From NCBI RefSeq assembly GCF_003034965.1, contig NZ_PZKE01000001.1, positions 310,001 through 374,000 on the forward strand: a DNA stretch of 64,000 bases. Reading direction: 5' to 3'. Within the stretch, counting starts at the first letter, position 1; the number at the start of each line of letters is the position of its first letter. Positions 39,504 to 47,609 of this stretch are shown here, in pieces. The stretch comes from Fuscovulum blasticum DSM 2131 (GTDB lineage: Bacteria; Pseudomonadota; Alphaproteobacteria; Rhodobacterales; Rhodobacteraceae). Below the pieces are notes generated by a model. The model was not told the origin of the DNA and made no database searches. It saw only the letters and a list, made by a program, of their open reading frames with translations. Made by a program: the position numbers and the translations under genes.

Positions 39504-39647
39504 TCAGTCGCGGCCCCCGGTGGTGGCCATCCACCGGCGCAGCTTTTCGCGCTCCCGCTCGGGGTCCGTTCGCCGTGTCTGTTCATCGGGCCGCAGCAGA
39601 TCACCGCGCGTGGCGATGAGCAGGGCATCTGCGAAGAGTGATAACAT
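39504..39647 (-). CDS. 47-residue small protein, function unknown
   Basis: An ATG frame of 47 codons, MLSLFADALLIATRGDLLRP at its start, then a charged tail with EREREKLRRWM. It has a near-perfect Shine-Dalgarno (AAAGGAGAAGG) right before the ATG. It begins with a short amphipathic hydrophobic helix and ends basic. It converges with the HD gene (3 bp gap) and diverges from the LysR gene by 99 bp. No family recognised. Confidence 0.55.
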   Translation of the reverse strand: MLSLFADALLIATRGDLLRPDEQTRRTDPEREREKLRRWMATTGGRD

Positions 39648-39728
39648 GTCCTTCTCCTTTCACGCTTGTCTCTAGGGCCTTTTGTAAGCAATTCTGGGCC
39701 AAAGTCCCACTCAGCAATTTTTCCATAT

Positions 39729-39745
39729 TGTTAGGTCAGCTAACA
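39729..39745 (+). promoter_or_regulatory. Probable LysR-type operator abutting the LysR start codon
   Basis: A perfect interrupted palindrome TGTTAG-N5-CTAACA (17 bp) that ends one base before the ATG at 39747. It contains the T-N11-A / TTAG-CTAA shape typical of LysR binding sites and overlaps where a ribosome site would be, so it may be autoregulatory. Confidence 0.55.
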
Positions 39746-39746
39746 G

Positions 39747-40622
39747 ATGACAGTCGCCTGGTCCCGCTTGCCCCCGCTGTCTGCGCTGCGTGCCTTTCAT
39801 GCCGTGGCCGAAGGCGGCGGCTATTCGCAGGCAGCGCGGGCGCTGAACGTGACCCATGCCGCCGTAGCCCAGCAGGTGCGCACGCTTGAGGGATTGATGG
39901 GCGTGGCGCTGGTGATGCGGCACGGGCGCGGCATGGCGCTGACGGCCGAGGGCGCCGATCTGGCGCGGGCATTGTCAGAAGGCTTTGGTGCCATCCAGAC
40001 CGGGGTTGAGGCGCTGAAAGCCGCAGGCGCGGCCCGCCCGGTGCGGATCACCCTGACGCCCAGCTTCGCGTCACAATGGCTGATGCCCCGGCTCAAGGAA
40101 TTCTGGAAGCTGCATCCCGACATTGCGCTGTCGCTGCACCCCGACGCCCGCGTTCTGGATCTGCGGCGCGACGGAATGGATATTGGCCTGCGCTATGGCA
40201 ATGGCGATTGGCCCGGCGTTGAGGCCAGGTTCCTTGCCCCGGCGCGAATGGCCGTGGCCTGCGCGCCGGATTTGCTGTCGGGCCGAAATACACTGACGGT
40301 CGAAGAAATGCAGCGCATGGACTGGCTGCTGACGCAGGATTGGCCAGAGCAGGAGAATTACCTGAAAAGTCTGGGCCTTGATCCACAACGCTTGAGTCGA
40401 ACCGAATTCCCTGGCGAGGAATTGTCGCTTGCGGCGGCCCGGCAAGGATTGGGGCCGATTGTGGAAAGTCTGGCGCTGATGGAGGAAGATATCAGCACAG
40501 GAAGGCTTGTGCTGCTTCACGACAGCCGCACACAGTTGCCGGCCTATTTCGTGGTGACTCCGCCCGGGCCGCAACGATCTGCGGCGCGGGCGTTTCTCAA
40601 GTGGCTGTTTGCGGCAGCCTGA
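39747..40622 (+). CDS. LysR family transcriptional regulator (GcvA-like)
   Basis: A 291-residue regulator. Winged helix at about 8-65 (AEGGGYSQAARALNVTHAAV). The substrate-binding domain (91-290) begins VRITLTPSFASQWLMPRL and has DIGLRYGNGDWPGVEARFL, as in GcvA. The target is unclear; the nearest divergent gene is the 47-residue ORF. No clear ribosome site. Converges with hvrA (3 bp gap). Confidence 0.9.
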   Translation: MTVAWSRLPPLSALRAFHAVAEGGGYSQAARALNVTHAAVAQQVRTLEGLMGVALVMRHGRGMALTAEGADLARALSEGFGAIQTGVEALKAAGAARPVRITLTPSFASQWLMPRLKEFWKLHPDIALSLHPDARVLDLRRDGMDIGLRYGNGDWPGVEARFLAPARMAVACAPDLLSGRNTLTVEEMQRMDWLLTQDWPEQENYLKSLGLDPQRLSRTEFPGEELSLAAARQGLGPIVESLALMEEDISTGRLVLLHDSRTQLPAYFVVTPPGPQRSAARAFLKWLFAAA

Positions 40623-40625
40623 CGA

Positions 40626-40940
40626 TCAGATCGCCATGTCTTCCGGGCGCTTGCCCTTGGCCAAAGCCTCGGCGAACCAGCGTGGCTTGCGGCCGCGGCC
40701 CGTCCAAGTATCGGCCGGATTGGCCGGATTGGCGTATTTTGCCGATGAAGGGGTGCGTTTGCGGGCAACCGGCGTTCCGGTCAGCTCTTCCAGGGAAAAG
40801 CCAAGTTCGCGGGCTTTTTCATGAAGTTCCGCGAGGGCCTTCTTCTTGACCCGATCTTCAAAGGACGCAATCGCCTTTGCGACCTGCGATTGAATGTCTT
40901 TCAGCTCTTTAAGCGAGAGCGAGTGAAAGTCAATACTCAT
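40626..40940 (-). CDS. hvrA: H-NS-like regulator HvrA
   Basis: A 104-residue nucleoid protein. The N-terminal helix dimerises and the C-terminal AT-hook-like core is TWTGRGRKPRWF (78-89), typical of Rhodobacter HvrA. In R. capsulatus HvrA modulates photosynthetic and nitrogen-fixation genes. Start MSIDFHSLSLKELKD at 40940. It lies 70 bp after regA on the same strand. Confidence 0.93.
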   Translation of the reverse strand: MSIDFHSLSLKELKDIQSQVAKAIASFEDRVKKKALAELHEKARELGFSLEELTGTPVARKRTPSSAKYANPANPADTWTGRGRKPRWFAEALAKGKRPEDMAI

Positions 40941-41010
40941 ACAAAAACCTCCCATGACGGCATGCCAGATGCGATATGACAGACAGAAAGCTGCCGCAAT
41001 GGCAATAGTC

Positions 41011-41565
41011 TTATTTCGGGCTGCGCTTTGCCAGAATACGCTGCAGAGTTCTGCGGTGCATGTTCAGCCGGCGTGCCGTTTCGGAAACATTGCGATCGCA
41101 CATTTCATAAACGCGCTGAATGTGTTCCCAGCGAACACGGTCTGCCGACATCGGGTTTTCCGGCGGGGCGGGCAAGGTTTCACCGCGGGCCAGAAGCGCG
41201 TTCATCACATCATTGGCATCGGCGGGCTTCGACAGGTAATCAATGGCGCCGATCTTGACGGCGGCCACCGCCGTGGCGATCGCGCCATAGCCCGTCAGCA
41301 CGACGATGCGGCAGTCGGGCCGCCTTTCGCGCAGCAGTTCGACCACGTCCAGACCATTGCCGTCCTCAAGCCTCAGGTCGACAACCGCATAGGCCGGCGG
41401 GCGGTTTTGCGCGATCAGCTTTCCCGCGGCAACGCTTTCGGCGGTTTCGGGAAGAAAGCCCCGCTTCTCCATCGCCTTGGCCAGGCGCTTGACGAAAGGC
41501 TCGTCATCATCAACCAGAAGGAGCGACCGGTCCGCACCCAGTTCGGCTTGCATGTCTTCGGCCAT
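41011..41565 (-). CDS. regA: Redox response regulator RegA (PrrA/ActR)
   Basis: A 184-residue response regulator. The receiver domain has Asp63 in VVDLRLEDG (the conserved phosphorylation site), and the C-terminal Fis-type helix-turn-helix contains NVSETARRLNMHRRTLQRIL. It globally controls respiration, photosynthesis, carbon and nitrogen fixation in relatives. It lies between senC and hvrA, 56 bp after senC. Confidence 0.97.
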   Translation of the reverse strand: MAEDMQAELGADRSLLLVDDDEPFVKRLAKAMEKRGFLPETAESVAAGKLIAQNRPPAYAVVDLRLEDGNGLDVVELLRERRPDCRIVVLTGYGAIATAVAAVKIGAIDYLSKPADANDVMNALLARGETLPAPPENPMSADRVRWEHIQRVYEMCDRNVSETARRLNMHRRTLQRILAKRSPK

Positions 41566-41621
41566 TGACGAACATCCTCTCTAACGTGTGCGGACAAGCG
41601 TAAAGATAAAGCTCACAAGCG

Positions 41622-42245
41622 TCAATTTGACTGAGCGGCTGCCTCCAGGAAGCAGCGAACGCCTTGGGCCCGCTGTTCAGCAGGGGTGTCATGCTTGAAA
41701 AAATCCATAAAGCCAAGCCCCGGCAGGACGAGATAGGTGAAAGCCGAATGATCCACGAGATAAAATTCGGGATCGCCATCCTGCTTCTTGAAATAGGCGC
41801 GGTACGCCTTGGCGGCCGCCGCAACCTGTTCATCCGAGCCGGTCAGGCCGATCGCGCGTGGGTGGATGTTGCTTGCGAAGTCGCCAACCACCTTGGGCGT
41901 GTCGCGGCCCGGGTCGACCGAGATGAACACGAGGTTCACCAATTGCCCTTCTTCTTCCAGAATATCGGCAGCTTCCGCGTTCAGCGACATGTCCAGCGGG
42001 CAGACATCCGGGCAGAAGGTATAGCCGAAATAAACCAGCGTCGGCGCTGTGATCACATCAGTATCGGTGACGGTCTTGCCGTCCTTGTCAACCAGGGTGA
42101 ACGGCCCGCCGATATCGGCGGCGGACTGGCCTGCGCGGCATTGGGCGAAGGCATCCGTCGGTCTTGGCCAGAAGGCGTAACCGGCCATCGCCCCAAGGGC
42201 GGCCACCGTCGCGACCGCTGCCATACCCGCAAATACCTTTGACAT
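41622..42245 (-). CDS. senC: SCO1/SenC copper chaperone
   Basis: A 207-residue membrane-anchored thioredoxin-fold protein. N-terminal anchor helix, then TFCPDVCP with Cys78 and Cys82 and the third copper ligand His166 in FYLVDHSAF. It assembles the CuA/CuB sites of cytochrome oxidase and links the oxidase to RegB signalling in Rhodobacter. Divergent from regB with 87 bp between starts. Confidence 0.95.
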   Translation of the reverse strand: MSKVFAGMAAVATVAALGAMAGYAFWPRPTDAFAQCRAGQSAADIGGPFTLVDKDGKTVTDTDVITAPTLVYFGYTFCPDVCPLDMSLNAEAADILEEEGQLVNLVFISVDPGRDTPKVVGDFASNIHPRAIGLTGSDEQVAAAAKAYRAYFKKQDGDPEFYLVDHSAFTYLVLPGLGFMDFFKHDTPAEQRAQGVRCFLEAAAQSN

Positions 42246-42332
42246 TTCACCCTACTCCGATCGGACTTGCCATTGATCGCGCCACGGCGCGCCCTTAACA
42301 AGGGCAAAATCAGTCATACCGGTTGGGCGGAC

Positions 42333-43724
42333 ATGCAACAAGACGGCAGTCTGGGCTTTCACTCCGAGGAGGACCGCAGCAACTGGGTGCGCCTGCGCAC
42401 GCTGATCCTGCTGCGCTGGATGGCGATTGCCGGCCAGTTGGCCGCCATCACCGTTGCCGACAGGTTCTTCGAACTGCAGTTGCCGCTGGGCCTGTGCTAC
42501 CTTGCGGTTGGGACCTCGGTCATTGCGAACACGGTCTCATCTTTCGTCTTTCCCGAAAGCAAGCGCCTGACCGAGTTCGAGGCGCTGCTGATGCTGCTGT
42601 TCGATCTGACGCAGTTGTCTTTCCTGATCCTGGTGACCGGCGGCCTGACAAACCCTTTCGCGCTGCTTATTCTGGCGCCCGTCACCATTTCCGCCAGCGC
42701 GCTGGGGTTGCGAACAACTCTCTTTCTGGGTGCAATGGCGGTGCTTTACATCTCGGTCACCGCCTTCGTGAATGTTCCGCTGCGAATGGCGGACGGCACG
42801 GAATTGACAGTGCCGCCAATTTTCGAATTCGGGTATTGGCTGGCAATCGTTGTCGGTATTGTCTTTCTGGGGCATTACTCGCGTCGTGTAGCCACCGAAA
42901 TGCGCGCCATGGCAGATGCCCTGCTGGCAACGCAGATGGCCCTGTCACGCGAACAGAAGCTGACGGATCTGGGGGGGGTGGTGGCCGCCGCCGCGCATGA
43001 GCTTGGCACGCCTCTGGCGACGATCAAGCTGGTCAGCAGCGAGCTGATGCAGGATCTGGACCAGTCTTCCGAACAATATGAAGATGTGCGGCTGATCCGC
43101 GAACAAGCCGACCGCTGCCGCGACATCCTGCGCAGCATGGGCCGGGCCGGAAAGGACGATCTGCAACTGCGCCAGGCCCCCCTGGGCGCCGTTCTGCGCG
43201 AGGCGGCGGAGCCACATGCAGAACGTGGCAAGGAGCTGATCTTCAACTTTCAGCCGGGGCCGGGCGGGGCAGACCGGCAGCCTACGGTGCTGCGCCGGCC
43301 GGAAATAATTCACGGGCTGCGCAACCTGATTCAGAACGCGGTGGATTTCGCGCGCACCACGGTCTGGGTTGATGCCGAGTGGACCGACCGCACTGTTCTT
43401 GTCCGCATTGTCGATGACGGAGAGGGGTATCCGCAGAACGTGATTGGCCGGATCGGCGATCCGTTCGTGCGGTCGCGCCGGTCTGAACAGGATCTCAGCA
43501 AGCGGCCCGAATATGAAGGCATGGGGCTGGGCCTGTTCATCGCCAAGACCCTGCTGGAGCGGTCCGGTGCAACGCTGAGCTTTGCCAACGGTGCCGATCC
43601 CTTCCTTGCGCCGGAAGAGCGCCCTGAACGCTGTGGCGCCGTGGTCGAGGCGGTCTGGGCGACGACCAGCCTTCTGGCCTCGACCACACCGATCGGGGCG
43701 CAGAACGCCACGTTCGACCATTGA
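42333..43724 (+). CDS. regB: Redox sensor histidine kinase RegB (PrrB/ActS)
   Basis: A 463-residue kinase with about six N-terminal helices. The ubiquinone-binding redox box is GGLTNPF (103-109). The H-box is AAHELGTPLATI with His222, and the redox-active Cys262 sits in DRCRDIL; offset by 3 from the R. capsulatus positions His225 and Cys265. The C-terminal ATPase domain has the N-box and GMGLGLFIAKTLLE. The ATG at 42333 fits the family length. Nearest neighbour on the minus strand is senC. Confidence 0.97.
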   Translation: MQQDGSLGFHSEEDRSNWVRLRTLILLRWMAIAGQLAAITVADRFFELQLPLGLCYLAVGTSVIANTVSSFVFPESKRLTEFEALLMLLFDLTQLSFLILVTGGLTNPFALLILAPVTISASALGLRTTLFLGAMAVLYISVTAFVNVPLRMADGTELTVPPIFEFGYWLAIVVGIVFLGHYSRRVATEMRAMADALLATQMALSREQKLTDLGGVVAAAAHELGTPLATIKLVSSELMQDLDQSSEQYEDVRLIREQADRCRDILRSMGRAGKDDLQLRQAPLGAVLREAAEPHAERGKELIFNFQPGPGGADRQPTVLRRPEIIHGLRNLIQNAVDFARTTVWVDAEWTDRTVLVRIVDDGEGYPQNVIGRIGDPFVRSRRSEQDLSKRPEYEGMGLGLFIAKTLLERSGATLSFANGADPFLAPEERPERCGAVVEAVWATTSLLASTTPIGAQNATFDH

Positions 43725-43811
43725 TCCCGGCCCTGTAGGCCGAAACGCGGTTAACCCTGCGTTAACCGAGAGGGCTTTAGTCTGGCAGCGCCACCCTGCC
43801 GGAACGGGCCC

Positions 43812-45371
43812 ATGCTGTTTGACTGGACGCTTGCCTTCGGAACACTGTTTGCTGCCGGTCTGATGGCCCTGGCGGCGGTTCTGATCGTGCAGGCCCTGTC
43901 GCGTCGGGGGCGGCAGGCGGTCAGCTCGATCTTTTCGCAGGCAACACCCGGCACGGTGCTGCTGTTCGATGGCGACCGGCTGGTTGATGCCACCCCTGCG
44001 GGGCGGGCCCTGGTGTCGGCGGGGCTGGCCGGCGGCAAGGCCTGGCTGCAGGCCATGGCCCGGCTAGAGCCGCTGTTTCCTGGCCTGTCCCAGCGGCTGG
44101 AAGGCCTGCCGCGCGAAGGCCGCGTTGTTCTTTGTTCGCGTCAGGACATCGAACCGCCGTTGGTTCTGCGCGCCGAAAGCCTGGGCGGGCTGACCCGGCT
44201 GACCCTTTCGGACAGTGACAGCGAACAGCGCAAGCCGGGCACCGAAGCCGCGGCCGAACTGGCCCTGCGCGACGAGGCCGAGACGATGCGGATCACGCTG
44301 ACCCACGCCCCCCTGCTGATCTGGCATTGCACTGGCGATGGTCAGGTGACCTGGGCCAACGGGGCCTATATCCAATGCGCGGTGAACCGGCTGGAACCCG
44401 GCGAAGATCTGGGCTGGCCCTTGCCCGCGCTGTTTCCCACCACCGCTGAAGACACCTCAACCCGGCGCAGCCTGCGCCTTGGCCATGATGATTACTGGTT
44501 TGACCTGTGTTCTGTCCCGCTTGAGGGGCGGGTGCTGCATTACGCGCAACCGGCAGACCGCTTGGTCAGGGCCGAGGTATCGTTGCGCGACTTCCAGCAG
44601 ACACTGACCAAGACCTTTGCCCAGCTTCCCATCGGCCTGGCCATTTTCGACCGTGGCCGGGTGCTGCAGATCTTCAACCCCGCCCTGATTGACCTGACAG
44701 GGTTGCCGATCGAGTTTCTGGTCGCGCGACCAACGCTTTCCATGCTGCTGGACGCCATGCGCGAACGCGCTGTTTTGCCCGAGCCGAAAGATTACCGAAG
44801 CTGGCGCAAACAGATTTTCGATCTTGAGGAAGCCGCCGCGTCGGGCCTGTTTCAGGAAACCTGGTCGTTGCCCGACGGGCGGACGATGCGGGTGACAGGG
44901 CGGCCGCATCCCAATGACGGGCTGGCTTTCCTGTTCGAGGACATATCGTCCGAGACGGCGCGCAGCCGTCGTGACCGTGCCGATGTCGCGATGGGTCGTG
45001 CGGTGGTGGATGGGCTGGATCAGCCGGTGGTGGTGTTTGCGGCCGATGGCGGGGTGATCCTGTCGAACCGCGCCGCGATGCAGTTGTGGGGCGACCCTCC
45101 GCCGGGACTGGGCCTTGAGATGCAGGAGCCCGACGCCCTGGCCAACTGGCGGCGCCTGACAGCGCCTACGCTGTTGTGGAACGACCTGGCTGATTACATC
45201 CGCACCCTTGGCACCCGCGATCCTTGGGATGGTGAAGTGCGGCTCAAGGACGGCCGGCTGGTCGAATGCCGGGTGATGCCGCTGCCGGAAGGGGCGACCA
45301 TGGTCAGTTTCCGGGTGATGCCACCTGCCGCAGGCGATGCAGGCGCAGCGCAAGCCGTGATGGTTGCCTGA
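43812..45371 (+). CDS. Multi-PAS sensor protein lacking a kinase or output domain
   Basis: A 519-residue protein with one N-terminal membrane helix (about 6-28) and at least three PAS-like segments (around 160-250, 265-370 and 395-495, e.g. AFAQLPIGLAIFDRGRVLQI). There is no histidine kinase, GGDEF or EAL module. It may sense redox or ligand and act through a partner. It lies upstream of the tsaE chain with a 77 bp gap and 87 bp after regB. Confidence 0.8.
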   Translation: MLFDWTLAFGTLFAAGLMALAAVLIVQALSRRGRQAVSSIFSQATPGTVLLFDGDRLVDATPAGRALVSAGLAGGKAWLQAMARLEPLFPGLSQRLEGLPREGRVVLCSRQDIEPPLVLRAESLGGLTRLTLSDSDSEQRKPGTEAAAELALRDEAETMRITLTHAPLLIWHCTGDGQVTWANGAYIQCAVNRLEPGEDLGWPLPALFPTTAEDTSTRRSLRLGHDDYWFDLCSVPLEGRVLHYAQPADRLVRAEVSLRDFQQTLTKTFAQLPIGLAIFDRGRVLQIFNPALIDLTGLPIEFLVARPTLSMLLDAMRERAVLPEPKDYRSWRKQIFDLEEAAASGLFQETWSLPDGRTMRVTGRPHPNDGLAFLFEDISSETARSRRDRADVAMGRAVVDGLDQPVVVFAADGGVILSNRAAMQLWGDPPPGLGLEMQEPDALANWRRLTAPTLLWNDLADYIRTLGTRDPWDGEVRLKDGRLVECRVMPLPEGATMVSFRVMPPAAGDAGAAQAVMVA

Positions 45372-45448
45372 CAGGTAACGACGATCCGGCGGCATATCGG
45401 CCTTGCGCCGGGCTTTCGTCTTGCGTTTGGCCCGGCTAGACTCGGCCC

Positions 45449-45922
45449 ATGCCTGCCGATGCCCCGCCCGAATTTCACCTTCCCGATGAAGAGGCTTCCC
45501 GCCGCTTTGGCGCAACCCTGGGCCATGCCCTGCGCCCCGGCGATACGGTCTTGCTGGATGGCCCTGTCGGCGCCGGCAAATCGCACATCGCCCGCGCGGC
45601 AATCCGGGCGCTGTGTGGCGCGGCGACCGAGGTGCCGTCGCCCACCTTCACGCTGGTGCAAACTTATGACGGGCCAGAGTGCGAAATCTGGCACGCCGAC
45701 CTTTATCGGCTGACCGGCGGGCATGAGGTTGATGAACTGGGCCTGACCGAGGCGATGGGGCGCGACATCGTGCTGGTGGAATGGCCCGACCGGCTGGGCT
45801 CACGCGCGCCCGGTAATGCGATGCGGCTGACCCTGACCGTTGAAGGCGACGGTCGGCGGGTGCGTCTTGCCCACGCGCCCGCGCAGATTCTGGCTGCGCT
45901 TGAACAGGGCCCAAATTCATGA
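45449..45922 (+). CDS. tsaE: tRNA threonylcarbamoyladenosine ATPase TsaE
   Basis: A 157-residue P-loop ATPase required for t6A formation with TsaD/TsaB. Walker A is GPVGAGKS (38-45), followed by VPSPTFTLVQTYDG, IWHADLYRL and VLVEWPDRLG. Overlaps the next gene by 4 bp (ATGA). Confidence 0.95.
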   Translation: MPADAPPEFHLPDEEASRRFGATLGHALRPGDTVLLDGPVGAGKSHIARAAIRALCGAATEVPSPTFTLVQTYDGPECEIWHADLYRLTGGHEVDELGLTEAMGRDIVLVEWPDRLGSRAPGNAMRLTLTVEGDGRRVRLAHAPAQILAALEQGPNS

Positions 45923-46932
45923 CCCGCAACCGCGAAGCCGCCAAGACACTATTCCTGCGGCAGGCCGGCTGGGACGCGGCGGTTCGGCGGCATCTGGCTG
46001 GCGATGCTTCGGCGCGGCGCTATGAACGGCTGGAACGGGGCGCGGATCGTGCCGTGCTGATGGACAGCCCGCCCGGCGCTGGCGACGATGTGCAGGATTT
46101 CCTGCGCATCGACGCGCATCTGACGGCCATCGGTCTTTCTGCGCCGAAGATTCTGGCCGCCGAACCCGCCCAGGGTTTCCTTTTGCTCGAAGATCTGGGC
46201 GACAACCTTTACACGGCGGCGGTGACGAAGGATCCGGCGCAGGAAGCCCCGCTCTATGCCGAGGCGGTTGAAGTGCTGCTTCACCTGCAACGGGCCGCGC
46301 CGCCAGCCCCGGTGCCTGATCTTTCCGCCGAAGACTGGGCGCGATCGGCGGGCTTCGTGCTTGATTTCTACGCGCGCGCCGCGACCGGGGCCGTGCCGGA
46401 TGGCGACGACTTTCATGCCGCCCTGACCACGTTGTTGCAGACCCATGCCGACGGGCCGCGCATCCTGATCCTGCGGGACTATCATGCGGGAAACCTGCTT
46501 TGGCTGCCCGATCGGCGCGGGCTGGCGCGGGTGGGGCTGCTGGATTTTCAGCAGGCGCAGATGGGGCAACCGGCCTATGACCTTGTGTCTTTGTTGCAGG
46601 ACGCGCGGCGCGATGTGGCGCCCGAGGTTGAAACTGAGGGCGTGGCGCGGATGGCGCGGGGGCTGGGGTTGACGGTGGCCGACCTGTCGCCGGCCTATGC
46701 CACGCTGGGGGCGCTGCGTGCGCTGCGAATTCTGGGCATCTTCGCGCGGCTCTGTCTGGTGGATGGCAAGCCCGGCTATCTGGACTTCGTGCCCCGGGTC
46801 TGGGGGCAGTTGCAACGCAACCTTTCGCACCCGGCACTGCACGGACTGCGCGACCTGTGCGGTGGTCTGTTGCCGCCCCCCACCCCTGAAACGCTGACCC
46901 GGATTCGTGCCCAATGCGCCCCTTCCCGCTGA
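45919..46932 (+). CDS. amgK: Anomeric MurNAc/GlcNAc kinase AmgK
   Basis: A 337-residue protein-kinase-like sugar kinase. The catalytic loop is LRDYHAGNLLWLP and the metal loop GLLDFQQAQMGQPAYDL. It phosphorylates MurNAc at C1 in the fosfomycin-bypass peptidoglycan recycling route. The next gene is its known partner murU, overlapping by 19 bp. Confidence 0.93.
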   Translation: MTRNREAAKTLFLRQAGWDAAVRRHLAGDASARRYERLERGADRAVLMDSPPGAGDDVQDFLRIDAHLTAIGLSAPKILAAEPAQGFLLLEDLGDNLYTAAVTKDPAQEAPLYAEAVEVLLHLQRAAPPAPVPDLSAEDWARSAGFVLDFYARAATGAVPDGDDFHAALTTLLQTHADGPRILILRDYHAGNLLWLPDRRGLARVGLLDFQQAQMGQPAYDLVSLLQDARRDVAPEVETEGVARMARGLGLTVADLSPAYATLGALRALRILGIFARLCLVDGKPGYLDFVPRVWGQLQRNLSHPALHGLRDLCGGLLPPPTPETLTRIRAQCAPSR

Positions 46933-47609
46933 TGCTGTTCGCTGCGGGTTTCGGCACCCGTATGCGCGAACTGACCGCAACGCGGCCCAAGCCGTTGGTT
47001 CCCGTTCTGGGCGAAACGCTGCTGGACCGGGCGCTGAACCTGGCCGAAGACGCGGCTTGTGCGCCGGTGGTGGTGAACGTGCATTATCTGGGTGGCCAGA
47101 TCATCGACCATCTGGCCGGGCGGCCGGGGGTACAGATCAGTGATGAACGTGCCGCCATTCTGGACACCGGCGGCGGCTTGCGTGCAGCGTTGCCGATGCT
47201 GGGGCCGGGGCCGGTGATGACACTGAACCCCGATGCCGTCTGGCGCGGGCCTAACCCGCTGTCGCTGCTGGCCAAGGCCTGGGAGGGCGACCGGATGGAT
47301 GCGCTGCTTCTGGTCAAGGACCGGGCGCAGGTGCGCGGGCGCAGCGGCAAGGCCGATTTCCGGTTGGATGCGGAAGGCCGGATCACCCGCGCCGTGGATG
47401 AGACGGGCAGCCTGTATCTGGGTGCGCAGATTTTGCGAACAGATACGCTTTCAGCCATGACAGAGCCTGTTTTCTCGCTGAACCGCCTTTGGAACCGGAT
47501 GATTGCCGAAGGGCGGGCCTATGCCTTGCCCTATGCCGGAGACTGGTGCGATGTGGGCAGCCCCGAAGGGCTGGCCGAAGCCGAGGCGATGCTGCGGGAG
47601 GGGGGCTGA
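46914..47609 (+). CDS. murU: MurNAc-1-phosphate uridylyltransferase MurU
   Basis: A 231-residue nucleotidyltransferase. The signature FAAGFGTRMRELTATRPKPL is intact, with ILDTGGGLRAALP and the C-terminal WCDVGSPEGLAEAEAML. It makes UDP-MurNAc from AmgK product. Its ATG lies within amgK, and its stop shares one base with the addB start (TGATG). Confidence 0.94.
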   Translation: MRPFPLMLFAAGFGTRMRELTATRPKPLVPVLGETLLDRALNLAEDAACAPVVVNVHYLGGQIIDHLAGRPGVQISDERAAILDTGGGLRAALPMLGPGPVMTLNPDAVWRGPNPLSLLAKAWEGDRMDALLLVKDRAQVRGRSGKADFRLDAEGRITRAVDETGSLYLGAQILRTDTLSAMTEPVFSLNRLWNRMIAEGRAYALPYAGDWCDVGSPEGLAEAEAMLREGG

